The translations under genes and the position numbers were made by a program. 64,000 nucleotides of DNA from NCBI GenBank assembly GCA_016712315.1, contig JADJRG010000013.1:620001-684000 (forward strand), read 5' to 3'. Origin of the DNA: Nannocystis sp. GTDB lineage: Bacteria > Myxococcota_A > Polyangia > Nannocystales > Nannocystaceae. The notes beneath the pieces were generated by a model that saw only the letters and a program-made list of their open reading frames with translations, had not been told where the DNA came from and ran no database searches. Of the stretch, positions 37,169 through 45,224 are shown in pieces. Each line of letters opens with the position of its first letter. Position 1 is the first letter of the stretch.

Positions 37169-37187
37169 GCCGGGGCTCTCCCCCGGC
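37169..37187 (+). other. Intercistronic hairpin between the HgdB-like and HgdC-like genes
   Basis: GCCGGGG-CTCTC-CCCCGGC forms a perfect 7-bp GC stem midway between the two genes, with no T-run after it. It may stabilise the upstream message or set different expression levels for the two subunits. Confidence 0.45.
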
Positions 37188-37220
37188 CGCAGCCCTGCCC
37201 TGCCCGCTAAGGAGCGCCCC

Positions 37221-40200
37221 ATGACATCCAGCAAGTACATCGTCGGTTTTGACCTCGGCTCGACCACAGTGAAGGCGGTCATCCGCGACGCGGACACCGA
37301 CGAGATCGTCTGGAAGGACTACCAGCGCCACGACTCGAAGCAGGCGCAGCGCGCCTTGTTGATGCTCAAACAGATGGAGTCCGACGTCCCCGGCTTCCGC
37401 GCCGGCAACGCCCGCGTCTTCATCACCGGCTCAGGCGGCTCCAACGTCGGCCGCTGGATCGGCGCCAAGTTCGTGCAGGAGGTCAACGCCGTCTCGCTCG
37501 CGGTCGAGAAGCTGCACCCCGAGGTCAACTCCGTGATCGAGCTCGGCGGCCAGGACGCCAAGATCATCGTCTTCAAGGAGGACCCAGAGACCGGCCGCAA
37601 GAAGAAGATCCCCTCGATGAACGACAAGTGCGCCGGCGGCACCGGCGCGGTCATCGACAAGATCAACGCCAAGCTCAAGATCCCCGCCGAGGAGCTGTGC
37701 AACCTCGGCTACTTCGGCCACAAGCTCCACCCCGTCGCCGGCAAGTGCGGCGTCTTCGCCGAGACCGACGTCAACGGCCTCCAGAAGCTCGGCGTCCCGC
37801 CGGACGAGCTGATGGCCTCTCTCTTCGAGTCGATCATCCAGCAGAACCTCTCGGTGTTGACCCGCGGCCACACCTTGATGCCCTACGTGCTCCTGCTCGG
37901 CGGCCCCAACACCTACATCAAGGGCATGGTCGAGTGCTGGAAGGCCAACATCCCGCCGATCTGGGCCGAGCGCGGCGTCGAGCTCCCGCCCTGCGACGAC
38001 CCCGCCGATCTGATCATCGTCCCAAACAACGCCCAGTACTTCGCGGCGATCGGCGCGATCGAGTTCGGCCGCAGCGAAGACGATCACATCGGCGCCTACG
38101 TCGGCACCGGCAAGCTCGAGTGGTACCTCACCGAGGGCCGCCTCATGGAGAAGAAGAAGGCCGGCGGCCACGGCCTCGCCAAGACCCCAGAGGAGCTCGA
38201 GCAGTTCCTCAGCGACTACAAGCCGGAGCGCTTCGAGCCGATCGAGTTCGCCCCCGGCACCGTCGTCCGCGCCTTCATCGGCATCGACGGCGGCAGCACC
38301 TCCTCCAAGGCCGTGCTGCTCAGCGAAGGCGGGGAGATCCAGCGCAAGGTCTACCAGCTCTCCAAGGGCAACCCGATCGTCGACACCAAGGAGCTCTTGG
38401 CCGACCTCCGCCAGCAGGTCGAGGACTCCGGCTGCACCCTCGAGATCCTCGGCGTCGGCACCACCGGCTACGCCAAGGACATCCTCCGGGACGTGCTCCG
38501 CGCCGACGCCGCGATCGTCGAGACCGTCGCCCACTGCGAGAGCGCCCTCCACTTCTACGACGACGTCGACGTCGTCTGCGACGTCGGCGGCCAGGACATC
38601 AAGATCATCATCTTGAAGAACGGCAAGGTGAAGGACTTCAAGCTCAACACCCAGTGCTCGGCCGGCAACGGCTACTTCCTCCAGAGCACCGCCGTCGGCT
38701 TCGGCCACGACGTCCGCGACTACGCCAAGCTCGCCTTCGCCGCCCAAGCGATGCCCACCTTCGGCTACGGCTGCGCCGTCTTTATGCAGTCCGACATCGT
38801 CGACTTCCAGCGCCAGGGTTGGGCGCCGGAGGAGATCATGGCCGGCCTCGCCAACGTGCTCCCCAAGAACATCTGGCTCTACGTCAGCCAGATCCCCAAC
38901 CTCGCCAAGCTCGGCACCCGCTTCGTCCTCCAGGGCGGCACCCAGCACAACATGGCGGCCGTCAAGTCGCAGGTCGACTTCATTCAGGAGCGCTTCACCG
39001 CCAAGGGCATCCAGGCCGACGTGATCGTCCACAAGCACTGCGGCGAGTCTGGGGCGATCGGCGCCGCCCTCGAGGTCCGCCGCATGTACCGCGACCTCGG
39101 CCACCGCACCGGCTGGATCGGCCTCGACAAGATCGACACCATCGCCTTCAGCCAGAAGCGCGACGAGTCGACCCGCTGCTACTTTTGTAAGAACAAGTGC
39201 CTGCGCACCTTCATCGACGTCGACCTCGAGATCGCCGCGAAGGAGGCCGAGGAGCGCATGGCCACCGGCCAGCTCCTCAAGATCCGCAAGAAGGAGGAGG
39301 CCCCGGAGCAAGCCGTCGCGACCAAGCGCCTGATCATCGCCACCTGCGAGAAGGGCGAGGTCGAGGACATCGACTCGATGAAGAAGATCAAGTCGGGCCT
39401 GGACCGGATCAAGAAGGACTTCCCCAACCTCGCCGCCTCCTCCGCCAAGGACGTGTGGGACGCGCAGAACCCGACGATCGTCGCCGAGTCGATCGACGAG
39501 GTCGGCCTCGGCATCAGCGAGCACATCGACCTCCCGCCCGCGCTCGCCCAGCACCAGGGCAAGGTCGACGGCTGGCTGAAGCGGATCAACCGCGACCCCA
39601 AGGTCGTCGACCTGCTCGCCAAGACCGCCGACAAGGTCGACAAGCTCGCCGACAAGCTCCCCCTCGCCGCCACCCTGCGCGACGTCGCCGCCCCCGCCAA
39701 GGATCGGGTGGTCGCCGCCCAGCGCCGCGTCGAGCTGATGAAGAAGCGCGCCACCATGCGGATCGGCATCCCGCGCGTGCTCAACCAGTACTCGCAGAAC
39801 CCCTTCTTCTCCGCCTACTTCGAGGCCCTCGGCGTCCCCCCGAAGAACCTCGTCTACAGCGACTACACCTCCGAGGAGCTCTACAAGGAGGGCGCCAAGC
39901 GCGGCGCGATCGACCCCTGCTTCCCCAGCAAGGTGTGCATCGCCCACATGCACAACCTCCTCGAGCACAAGCACAAGAAGCGCCCGCTCGACCTCATCGT
40001 CTTCCCGCAGGTCGACTCGATGGAGACCTGGCTCACCGGCAACGTCGGCTCGCGCGCCTGCCCCACCGTCGTCGGCTCCGCCGACACCACCAAGGCCGCC
40101 TTCATCAAGGAGGGCGACGTCTTCGCCGCCAAGGGCATCAAGCTGGTCGTGCCTTTTGTGCACATGGCCGAGCCCAAGCTGTGCAAGCGCGAGATGTTCC

Positions 40201-40994
40201 ACTACTTCAAGGACATCTTCGGCCTCAGCGAGCAGGAGAACAGCGACGCGATCGACGAGGCCAACCGCTGCCAGGAGCGCTTCTACGTCGAGCTGCGCCG
40301 CCGCGGCCGCGCGATCTTGGAGCAGCTCGAGCGCGAGCAGCGGATCGGCATCGTCCTGCTCGCCCGCCCGTACCACAACGACCCCGGCATGAACCACGAG
40401 ATCCCCGACGAGCTGCAGAAGCTCGGCTACCCGATCTTCACCGTCCAGTCCTTGCCGATCGACGAGGACATCTGTCGCCCGCTCTTCCAGGCCGACATCG
40501 ACGCCGGCTTCATCCGCGACCCCTACGACATCTCCGACGTGTGGAAGAACAGTTATTCGGAGAACACCAACCAAAAGGTCTGGGCCGCCAAGTTCACCGC
40601 GCGCCACCCCAACCTCGTCGCCCTCGAGCTCTCGAGCTTCAAGTGCGGCCACGACGCGCCGATCTACACGGTGATCGAGGAGGTCGTCGAGAGCAGCGGC
40701 ACCCCCTACTTCTCGTTCAAGGACATCGACGAGAACAAGCCCACCGGGTCGATCAAGATCCGCGTCGAGACCATCGGCTACTTCTTGAAGCGCTACCAGC
40801 AGGAGCTGCGCCGCACCTTCGACAAGCAGAAGCGCGTCCGCGAGCGCGTCGCCGAGTACCAAGAGGAGCTGCTGCGCCGCATCGAGGCCGCCCAAGCCCG
40901 CCTCGGCGCCGACCTGGCCCAAAAGCCAGACATCACCCTCGACCTCGCCGGCCTCCGCCCCCGCGACCCGGGCCTCAGCGCCGCCCTCACCTGA
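37221..40994 (+). CDS. HgdC-like activase: tandem BadF/BadG ATPase domains plus DUF2229
   Basis: 1257 residues. Two ASKHA-type activase modules are in tandem: the first from GFDLGSTTVKAVI with cluster cysteines C137 (CAGGTGAVIDKI) and C176 (GKCGVFAETDV); the second from GIDGGSTSSKAVL with C479 (CSAGNGYFL) and C518 (GYGCAVFMQSD). Cysteine spacing is 39 residues in both, equal to the Cys127/Cys166 spacing I recall for Acidaminococcus HgdC. A C-x2-C-x3-C motif (C653, C656, C660; RCYFCKNKC) follows, then DUF2229 from about 846 (MRIGIPRVLNQYSQNPFFSA) with DPCFPSKVCIAHMHNLL. ATP hydrolysis should drive low-potential electron transfer to the HgdB-like partner. AAGGAG precedes the ATG. Confidence 0.9.
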   Translation: MTSSKYIVGFDLGSTTVKAVIRDADTDEIVWKDYQRHDSKQAQRALLMLKQMESDVPGFRAGNARVFITGSGGSNVGRWIGAKFVQEVNAVSLAVEKLHPEVNSVIELGGQDAKIIVFKEDPETGRKKKIPSMNDKCAGGTGAVIDKINAKLKIPAEELCNLGYFGHKLHPVAGKCGVFAETDVNGLQKLGVPPDELMASLFESIIQQNLSVLTRGHTLMPYVLLLGGPNTYIKGMVECWKANIPPIWAERGVELPPCDDPADLIIVPNNAQYFAAIGAIEFGRSEDDHIGAYVGTGKLEWYLTEGRLMEKKKAGGHGLAKTPEELEQFLSDYKPERFEPIEFAPGTVVRAFIGIDGGSTSSKAVLLSEGGEIQRKVYQLSKGNPIVDTKELLADLRQQVEDSGCTLEILGVGTTGYAKDILRDVLRADAAIVETVAHCESALHFYDDVDVVCDVGGQDIKIIILKNGKVKDFKLNTQCSAGNGYFLQSTAVGFGHDVRDYAKLAFAAQAMPTFGYGCAVFMQSDIVDFQRQGWAPEEIMAGLANVLPKNIWLYVSQIPNLAKLGTRFVLQGGTQHNMAAVKSQVDFIQERFTAKGIQADVIVHKHCGESGAIGAALEVRRMYRDLGHRTGWIGLDKIDTIAFSQKRDESTRCYFCKNKCLRTFIDVDLEIAAKEAEERMATGQLLKIRKKEEAPEQAVATKRLIIATCEKGEVEDIDSMKKIKSGLDRIKKDFPNLAASSAKDVWDAQNPTIVAESIDEVGLGISEHIDLPPALAQHQGKVDGWLKRINRDPKVVDLLAKTADKVDKLADKLPLAATLRDVAAPAKDRVVAAQRRVELMKKRATMRIGIPRVLNQYSQNPFFSAYFEALGVPPKNLVYSDYTSEELYKEGAKRGAIDPCFPSKVCIAHMHNLLEHKHKKRPLDLIVFPQVDSMETWLTGNVGSRACPTVVGSADTTKAAFIKEGDVFAAKGIKLVVPFVHMAEPKLCKREMFHYFKDIFGLSEQENSDAIDEANRCQERFYVELRRRGRAILEQLEREQRIGIVLLARPYHNDPGMNHEIPDELQKLGYPIFTVQSLPIDEDICRPLFQADIDAGFIRDPYDISDVWKNSYSENTNQKVWAAKFTARHPNLVALELSSFKCGHDAPIYTVIEEVVESSGTPYFSFKDIDENKPTGSIKIRVETIGYFLKRYQQELRRTFDKQKRVRERVAEYQEELLRRIEAAQARLGADLAQKPDITLDLAGLRPRDPGLSAALT

Positions 40995-41033
40995 CCCGCG
41001 CTGACCTGACCCCGCCTCGGGGATCCGTCGCCC

Positions 41034-41067
41034 AGGCGCCCTCCCGGCCCTGGGCGCCTCTTTTTTT
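41034..41067 (+). terminator. Intrinsic terminator after the HgdC-like gene
   Basis: AGGCGCC and GGCGCCT pair across a 12-base loop and are followed by C and seven T. An alternative register (GCCCAGG/CCTGGGC) also pairs. It lies 40 bp after the stop and before the convergent WecA-like gene. Confidence 0.8.
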
Positions 41068-41107
41068 CCTTCTATTTTCCGGTCTCTCTTTGCGCCGGCT
41101 CGCCCGC

Positions 41108-42625
41108 TTATCCTCCGCCGCTCGCCGCCCCGCGCTCTGGCGCCTGTCGGCGCGCCCCTGCCGCTTGCCCGGCCAGCAGCGCCACCACCCGCTCGATCAG
41201 CACCATCTGCGACTGCTGCAGCTCAGGCAGCCGGGCCGCCAGCGCCAGCCGCAGCTCCGCCCCCTCGGCCCCTGGCAGCCGCAGCGACAGCCACCCCCAC
41301 GCCGCCGCGTCCTCGCCCTCGCGCGCGATCACCTCCCCGCCCGCGCGGATCTCGAAGCCTGGCACCCCCAGCCGCGCCACGATCGGCGCCAGCGTCGGCG
41401 CCAGCCGACGCCACCGCGCCGGCCCGCTCTCACCTGTCAGGGCGGCCAGCGAGTCGATCGCCGCCAGCATCGTCATCATCTCGCGGCGGCGGTCGCGGAT
41501 CGTCACCGTCCCGCCGCCCGTGAACGCCGGCAGCCGCCGCAGCAGGTTGTGGTAGCCGAGCAGGATCGCCACCCCCAGCGTCGCCGCCAGCGCCCCGGTC
41601 AGCGTCCACCAGCCGCCCACCCCCAGCACGTTTAAGTAGGCCAGCCCCGCGAACACCGCCGAGGTCGCCCACAACATCCACACCACCCGCCCGTGCTCGA
41701 TCCCGCGCGCCAGAAGCCGGTGATGGATATGATCGCAGTCGCCTGAAAAGATCGGCTGCCCTCGCAGCGACCGGCGCAGCACCGCCAGCCCCATATCGAT
41801 CAGCGGCAGCGCCAGCACCAGCAGCGGGATCGACAGCCGCACGATCGCCACCCGCTCGCGCACCGGCTCGATGAACAGCGCCAGCGCCGTCAGCAAGAAG
41901 CCCAAGAAGTACGCCCCGCAGTCCCCCAAAAACACCCGCGCTGGGTGTCGGTTGTGCAGCAAGAAGCCCAGCACCGCCCCCAGCGCCGCCGCCGCGATCC
42001 AGCCCACCGCCAGCGCCGCCGAGCCGTGCAGCACCGACGCCAGCAGGATCACCAAGAAGCCCTGCGCCACGATCCCCCCCGCGAGCCCGTCCAGCCCGTC
42101 CATCAGGTTGATCGCGTTCACCCCGGCCACCAAGAACGCCGCCGTCAGCCCTTGCGTCGCCCACAGCAGCTCTGGCCCGAGCAGCCCCTCCAGCGCCCCC
42201 CAGCGCGCCCCAAAGCCCACCGCCACCGCCGCGGCCGCCGCCTGGAGCAGCAGCTTCCAGCGCGCCCGCATGCCCACCAGATCGTCGTACAGCCCGCACA
42301 GCCCGCAGATCAGCGCCCCCACCAGCACCCCCGTCAGCGGCGTCACCGAGAACAGCTCGTGCGTCGCCGACAGCTCCGTCGTGCCCGCCAGCCCCAGCAG
42401 CATCACCGCGCCGAAGCCGACCAGCACCACCAGCCCGCCCACCCGCGGAACCTCGCCGACGTGCACCTTACGCAGGCTCACCTCCTCGTCCGTGCGTCCC
42501 AGCGCCCGCCACCCGCGCGCCGCCGCCGGCGTCATCACCGCCACGAGCAGCAGCGCCAGCGCCCCTCCCAGCCAGATCACCGACGGATCCGCCGCGAGGT
42601 CGACGATCGCCCCGATCACGGCCAC
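41108..42625 (-). CDS. WecA/TagO-type undecaprenyl-phosphate sugar-1-phosphate transferase
   Basis: 505 residues. About 11 transmembrane helices of the polyprenyl-phosphate GlcNAc/GalNAc-1-P transferase family. Motifs: RKVHVGEVPRVGG, CGLYDDLVGMRARWK (DD), NAINLMDGLDGLAGG, FLGDCGAYFLGF and HIHHRLLARG (the His motif of WecA). It starts a lipid-linked glycan on the inner membrane. After the membrane part (~residue 370) comes a soluble extension of about 130 residues (RREMMTMLAAIDSLAALTGE ... PELQQSQMVLIERVVALLAG), which is not part of the usual enzyme. GTG 42625 lies 7 bases after GGAGG and overlaps the end of wecB, so the two are coupled. Confidence 0.88.
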   Translation of the reverse strand: MAVIGAIVDLAADPSVIWLGGALALLLVAVMTPAAARGWRALGRTDEEVSLRKVHVGEVPRVGGLVVLVGFGAVMLLGLAGTTELSATHELFSVTPLTGVLVGALICGLCGLYDDLVGMRARWKLLLQAAAAAVAVGFGARWGALEGLLGPELLWATQGLTAAFLVAGVNAINLMDGLDGLAGGIVAQGFLVILLASVLHGSAALAVGWIAAAALGAVLGFLLHNRHPARVFLGDCGAYFLGFLLTALALFIEPVRERVAIVRLSIPLLVLALPLIDMGLAVLRRSLRGQPIFSGDCDHIHHRLLARGIEHGRVVWMLWATSAVFAGLAYLNVLGVGGWWTLTGALAATLGVAILLGYHNLLRRLPAFTGGGTVTIRDRRREMMTMLAAIDSLAALTGESGPARWRRLAPTLAPIVARLGVPGFEIRAGGEVIAREGEDAAAWGWLSLRLPGAEGAELRLALAARLPELQQSQMVLIERVVALLAGQAAGARRQAPERGAASGGG

Positions 42626-43791
42626 GGAGGCGCCTCCGCCGCCGCCAGACCGAGCCGCCCCCGCAGCGCCGCCACCACCCGCGCCGCCGCCAGCCCGTCG
42701 CCGAACGGGTTCTGATCGGCGCACGCGGCCGCGTAAGCGACCTGGTCTTCAAGCCATGTATTTGCGGCCATCACCAACAGCTCGCGATCATACCCGACCA
42801 AGCGGGCGAACCCGCGCGCCAGCGCCTCTGGCCGCTCCGTCGACGCCCGGGTCACCAGCGCCGGCTTGCCCAGCTCGGGCGCCTCCTCTTGCAGCCCGCC
42901 CGAGTCGGTGATCACGAAATATGCCTGTCTCAAGAGCCAGAGAGCCGCCGCATAGCCCACCGGCGCCGTCAACCGCACGTTCTCGAGCCCGCCGAGCAGC
43001 CCGCCCACCGCCGCCTGCACCGCCGGGTTCGGGTGCACCGGGTACACAAAGTCCACCCCTGGGTGCGCCCTCGCCAGCGCCGCCACGCCCTCGCACACCG
43101 CCTCGAGCCCCCCGTCAAAGCTCTCGCGCCGGTGCCCAGTCACCAGGATCAAGCGGCGCGAGCGCGCCCGCTCCGCCAGCGCCTCCAGCCCTGCCCCCGC
43201 CGGCGGCGCCCCGTCCTCGGGCAGCCGCGCGAGCTGCCAGCGCATCGCGTCCACCACCGTATTGCCGGTCACCACGATCGCCCCCGCCGCCACCCCCTCG
43301 CCTCGCAGCGCCGCCGCCGCGCCTGGCGTCGGCGCCAAGTGCAGCGACGCCAAGCGCCCGATCACCAGCCGGTTCAGCTCCTCGGGGAACGGCGCCGCCC
43401 GGTCCCCCGTGCGCAGCCCCGCCTCCACGTGCGCCACCTCGACGCGCCGATACGCCCCCGCCATCGCCGCCGCCGTCGCCGTCGCCGTATCACCCTGCAC
43501 CACCAGCCAATCCGGCTCAAAGCGCGCCAGCGCGGGTTCGAGCGCCGCCAGCAGGCGAGCCGTCAACGCCGTCAAGCTCTGCCCCTCGCGCATCACGCTC
43601 AGCTCCACCGCCGCCGCCACCTCCTGCTCCTTCGCCGCCGACGCCGCCAGCTCGCGGTGTTGGCCGCTGCACAGCACCTGCACCTCCCAGTCGTCGTAGG
43701 CGCGCGCCGCTCGGATCACCGGCGCCAGCTTGATCACCTCCGGCCGCGTCCCGTAGACGATCGAGATCCGCGGCCTGGTGGACTGCCCCAC
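42616..43791 (-). CDS. wecB: UDP-N-acetylglucosamine 2-epimerase
   Basis: 391 residues. Non-hydrolysing epimerase converting UDP-GlcNAc to UDP-ManNAc in the cytoplasm. Signatures: SIVYGTRPEVIKLAPVIRA, GQHRE, VVQGDTATATAAAM, HVEAGLRTGD with PFPEELNR, TGHRRESFDGG and TDSGGLQEEAPELGK. GTG 43791 is the most likely start because codons further up run into the promoter region shared with wecC. It is the first gene of a two-gene operon with the WecA-like transferase. Confidence 0.95.
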   Translation of the reverse strand: MGQSTRPRISIVYGTRPEVIKLAPVIRAARAYDDWEVQVLCSGQHRELAASAAKEQEVAAAVELSVMREGQSLTALTARLLAALEPALARFEPDWLVVQGDTATATAAAMAGAYRRVEVAHVEAGLRTGDRAAPFPEELNRLVIGRLASLHLAPTPGAAAALRGEGVAAGAIVVTGNTVVDAMRWQLARLPEDGAPPAGAGLEALAERARSRRLILVTGHRRESFDGGLEAVCEGVAALARAHPGVDFVYPVHPNPAVQAAVGGLLGGLENVRLTAPVGYAAALWLLRQAYFVITDSGGLQEEAPELGKPALVTRASTERPEALARGFARLVGYDRELLVMAANTWLEDQVAYAAACADQNPFGDGLAAARVVAALRGRLGLAAAEAPPWP

Positions 43792-43801
43792 GACCTGCCT
43801 A

Positions 43802-43807
43802 TAGCAT
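43802..43807 (+). promoter_or_regulatory. -10 element TAGCAT for wecC, overlapping a wecB -10
   Basis: TAGCAT, then 7 bases, then the wecC GTG 43815. The same bases read on the other strand as ATGCTATAGG, 7 bases before the wecB GTG 43791, so one symmetric box appears to serve both divergent leaderless genes. Confidence 0.5.
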
Positions 43808-43814
43808 CGCCGCG

Positions 43815-45074
43815 GTGGAACACCCACGATCTGACGCTGACGCCGCTCACCCCTTTGAGGTCAGCGTCATCGGCCTCGGCTACGTCGGCCTGCCCACCGC
43901 CGCCGTGCTCGCCACCGCGGGCCAGCGGGTCGCCGGCGTCGATCTCCGCCCCGAGATCGTCGACACCATCAACGCGGGCGCGATCCACATCGTCGAGCCC
44001 GAGCTCGACGCCCTCGTCCGCGCCGCCGTCGCCGCGGGCACCTTACGCGCCCACCTGACCCCGCAGCCCGCGCGCGCCCACCTCATCTGCGTGCCCACGC
44101 CCCTCGGCCCGGGCCGCGCCCCCGGCCTCGATCACGTCGCCGCCGCCGCCGAGGCCTTGCTCGGGGTCCTCCGCCCCGGCGACCTGGTCGTCCTCGAGTC
44201 CACCGTCCCGCCCGGCACCACCCGCGCCGTCATCGGCGAGCGCGTCCGCGCGCGCGGCTTCACCCCTGGCGTCGACATTTTTATCGCCCACGCCCCCGAG
44301 CGCGTGCTCCCTGGCGCGGTCATCCGCGAGGTCGTCGACAACCCCCGCGTCATCGGCGGCCTCACCGACGCCTGCACCGCCCGCTGCGCCGCCTTCTACG
44401 AGCGCTTCGTCCGCGGCGAGCTGCTCCGCACCAGCGCCGAGACCGCTGAGCTCTGCAAGCTCGCCGAGAACGCCTTCCGCGACGTCAACATCGCCTTCGC
44501 CAACGAGCTCGCGGCGATCGCCGGCCACCTCCACGTCGACATCTGGGAGCTCATCGCCCTCGCCAACCGCCACCCTCGCGTCCAGATCCTCCGGCCCGGC
44601 CCGGGCGTCGGCGGCCACTGCATCGCCGTCGATCCCTGGTTCATCGTCGCCAGCGCCCCGGCCCACAGCGCCTTGATCCAGGCCGCGCGCGCCGTCAACG
44701 ACGCGCGCCCCGGCCACGTCATCGCCGAGGTCCACCGCCTCGCCCAGAGCCATCGTGGCCGCCCCCGCGTCGCTCTGCTCGGCCTCAGCTACAAGCCTGA
44801 CATCGACGATCTGCGCGAGAGCCCCGCCCTCGCGATCGCCCGCGCCCTCGCCGAGGCCCCAGGGCTCGAGCTCTTGCTCGTCGAGCCGCACCTCAGCCGC
44901 TCCCCCATCGAAGGTCACGCGCTCCACGACCCGCACGAGGCGCTCGCCGCCGCCGACATCGCCGTCATCCTCGTCGCTCACCGCGCCTTTCGCCGCCTCC
45001 CGCGCGAGCTCTTCCTCGCCCCCCGCGTGCTCGACACCGTCGGCCTGCTCGCCGCCCCGATCGCCCCGTCTTGA
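43815..45074 (+). CDS. wecC: UDP-N-acetyl-D-mannosamine dehydrogenase
   Basis: 419 residues. Oxidises UDP-ManNAc to UDP-ManNAcA with NAD. Signatures: Rossmann start VSVIGLGYVGLPTAAVLA, ICVPTPLG, VLESTVPPGTTRAV, AETAELCKLAENAFRDVNIA (catalytic Lys region) and GVGGHCIAVDPWF with the catalytic Cys, then LGLSYKPDIDDLRESPAL. With WecB it supplies UDP-ManNAcA for an acidic glycan. The GTG start follows a -10 box by 7 bases. Confidence 0.94.
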   Translation: MEHPRSDADAAHPFEVSVIGLGYVGLPTAAVLATAGQRVAGVDLRPEIVDTINAGAIHIVEPELDALVRAAVAAGTLRAHLTPQPARAHLICVPTPLGPGRAPGLDHVAAAAEALLGVLRPGDLVVLESTVPPGTTRAVIGERVRARGFTPGVDIFIAHAPERVLPGAVIREVVDNPRVIGGLTDACTARCAAFYERFVRGELLRTSAETAELCKLAENAFRDVNIAFANELAAIAGHLHVDIWELIALANRHPRVQILRPGPGVGGHCIAVDPWFIVASAPAHSALIQAARAVNDARPGHVIAEVHRLAQSHRGRPRVALLGLSYKPDIDDLRESPALAIARALAEAPGLELLLVEPHLSRSPIEGHALHDPHEALAAADIAVILVAHRAFRRLPRELFLAPRVLDTVGLLAAPIAPS

Positions 45075-45224
45075 GCCGCGACGCGCCGGCATCGACGAGG
45101 GGGCGCGCGCGGCTCCGCTCATCCTCGCCGCTCACTTCGCAGCGAGCGTGCGATGTGCCATCCTCGCGCCAGCGGCGCTCGTCCTGCGCCCGCGAGCCTC
45201 ATCGCCTCTTCACCGCCTCGTCTT

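Noticed and set aside
37431..40922. 1163-residue minus-strand open frame opposite the HgdC-like gene
   Set aside because: Leu/Val/Asp/Gly/Glu-rich shadow with no motifs; the plus strand carries all activase signatures.
29378..40994. Anaerobic benzoate pathway linking the benzoate-CoA-ligase-like gene to the BadF/BadG-type ATPase
   Set aside because: They are separated by six unrelated genes on both strands, no ring-hydrolysis genes are present, and the ATPase is the DUF2229 type rather than benzoyl-CoA reductase subunits.
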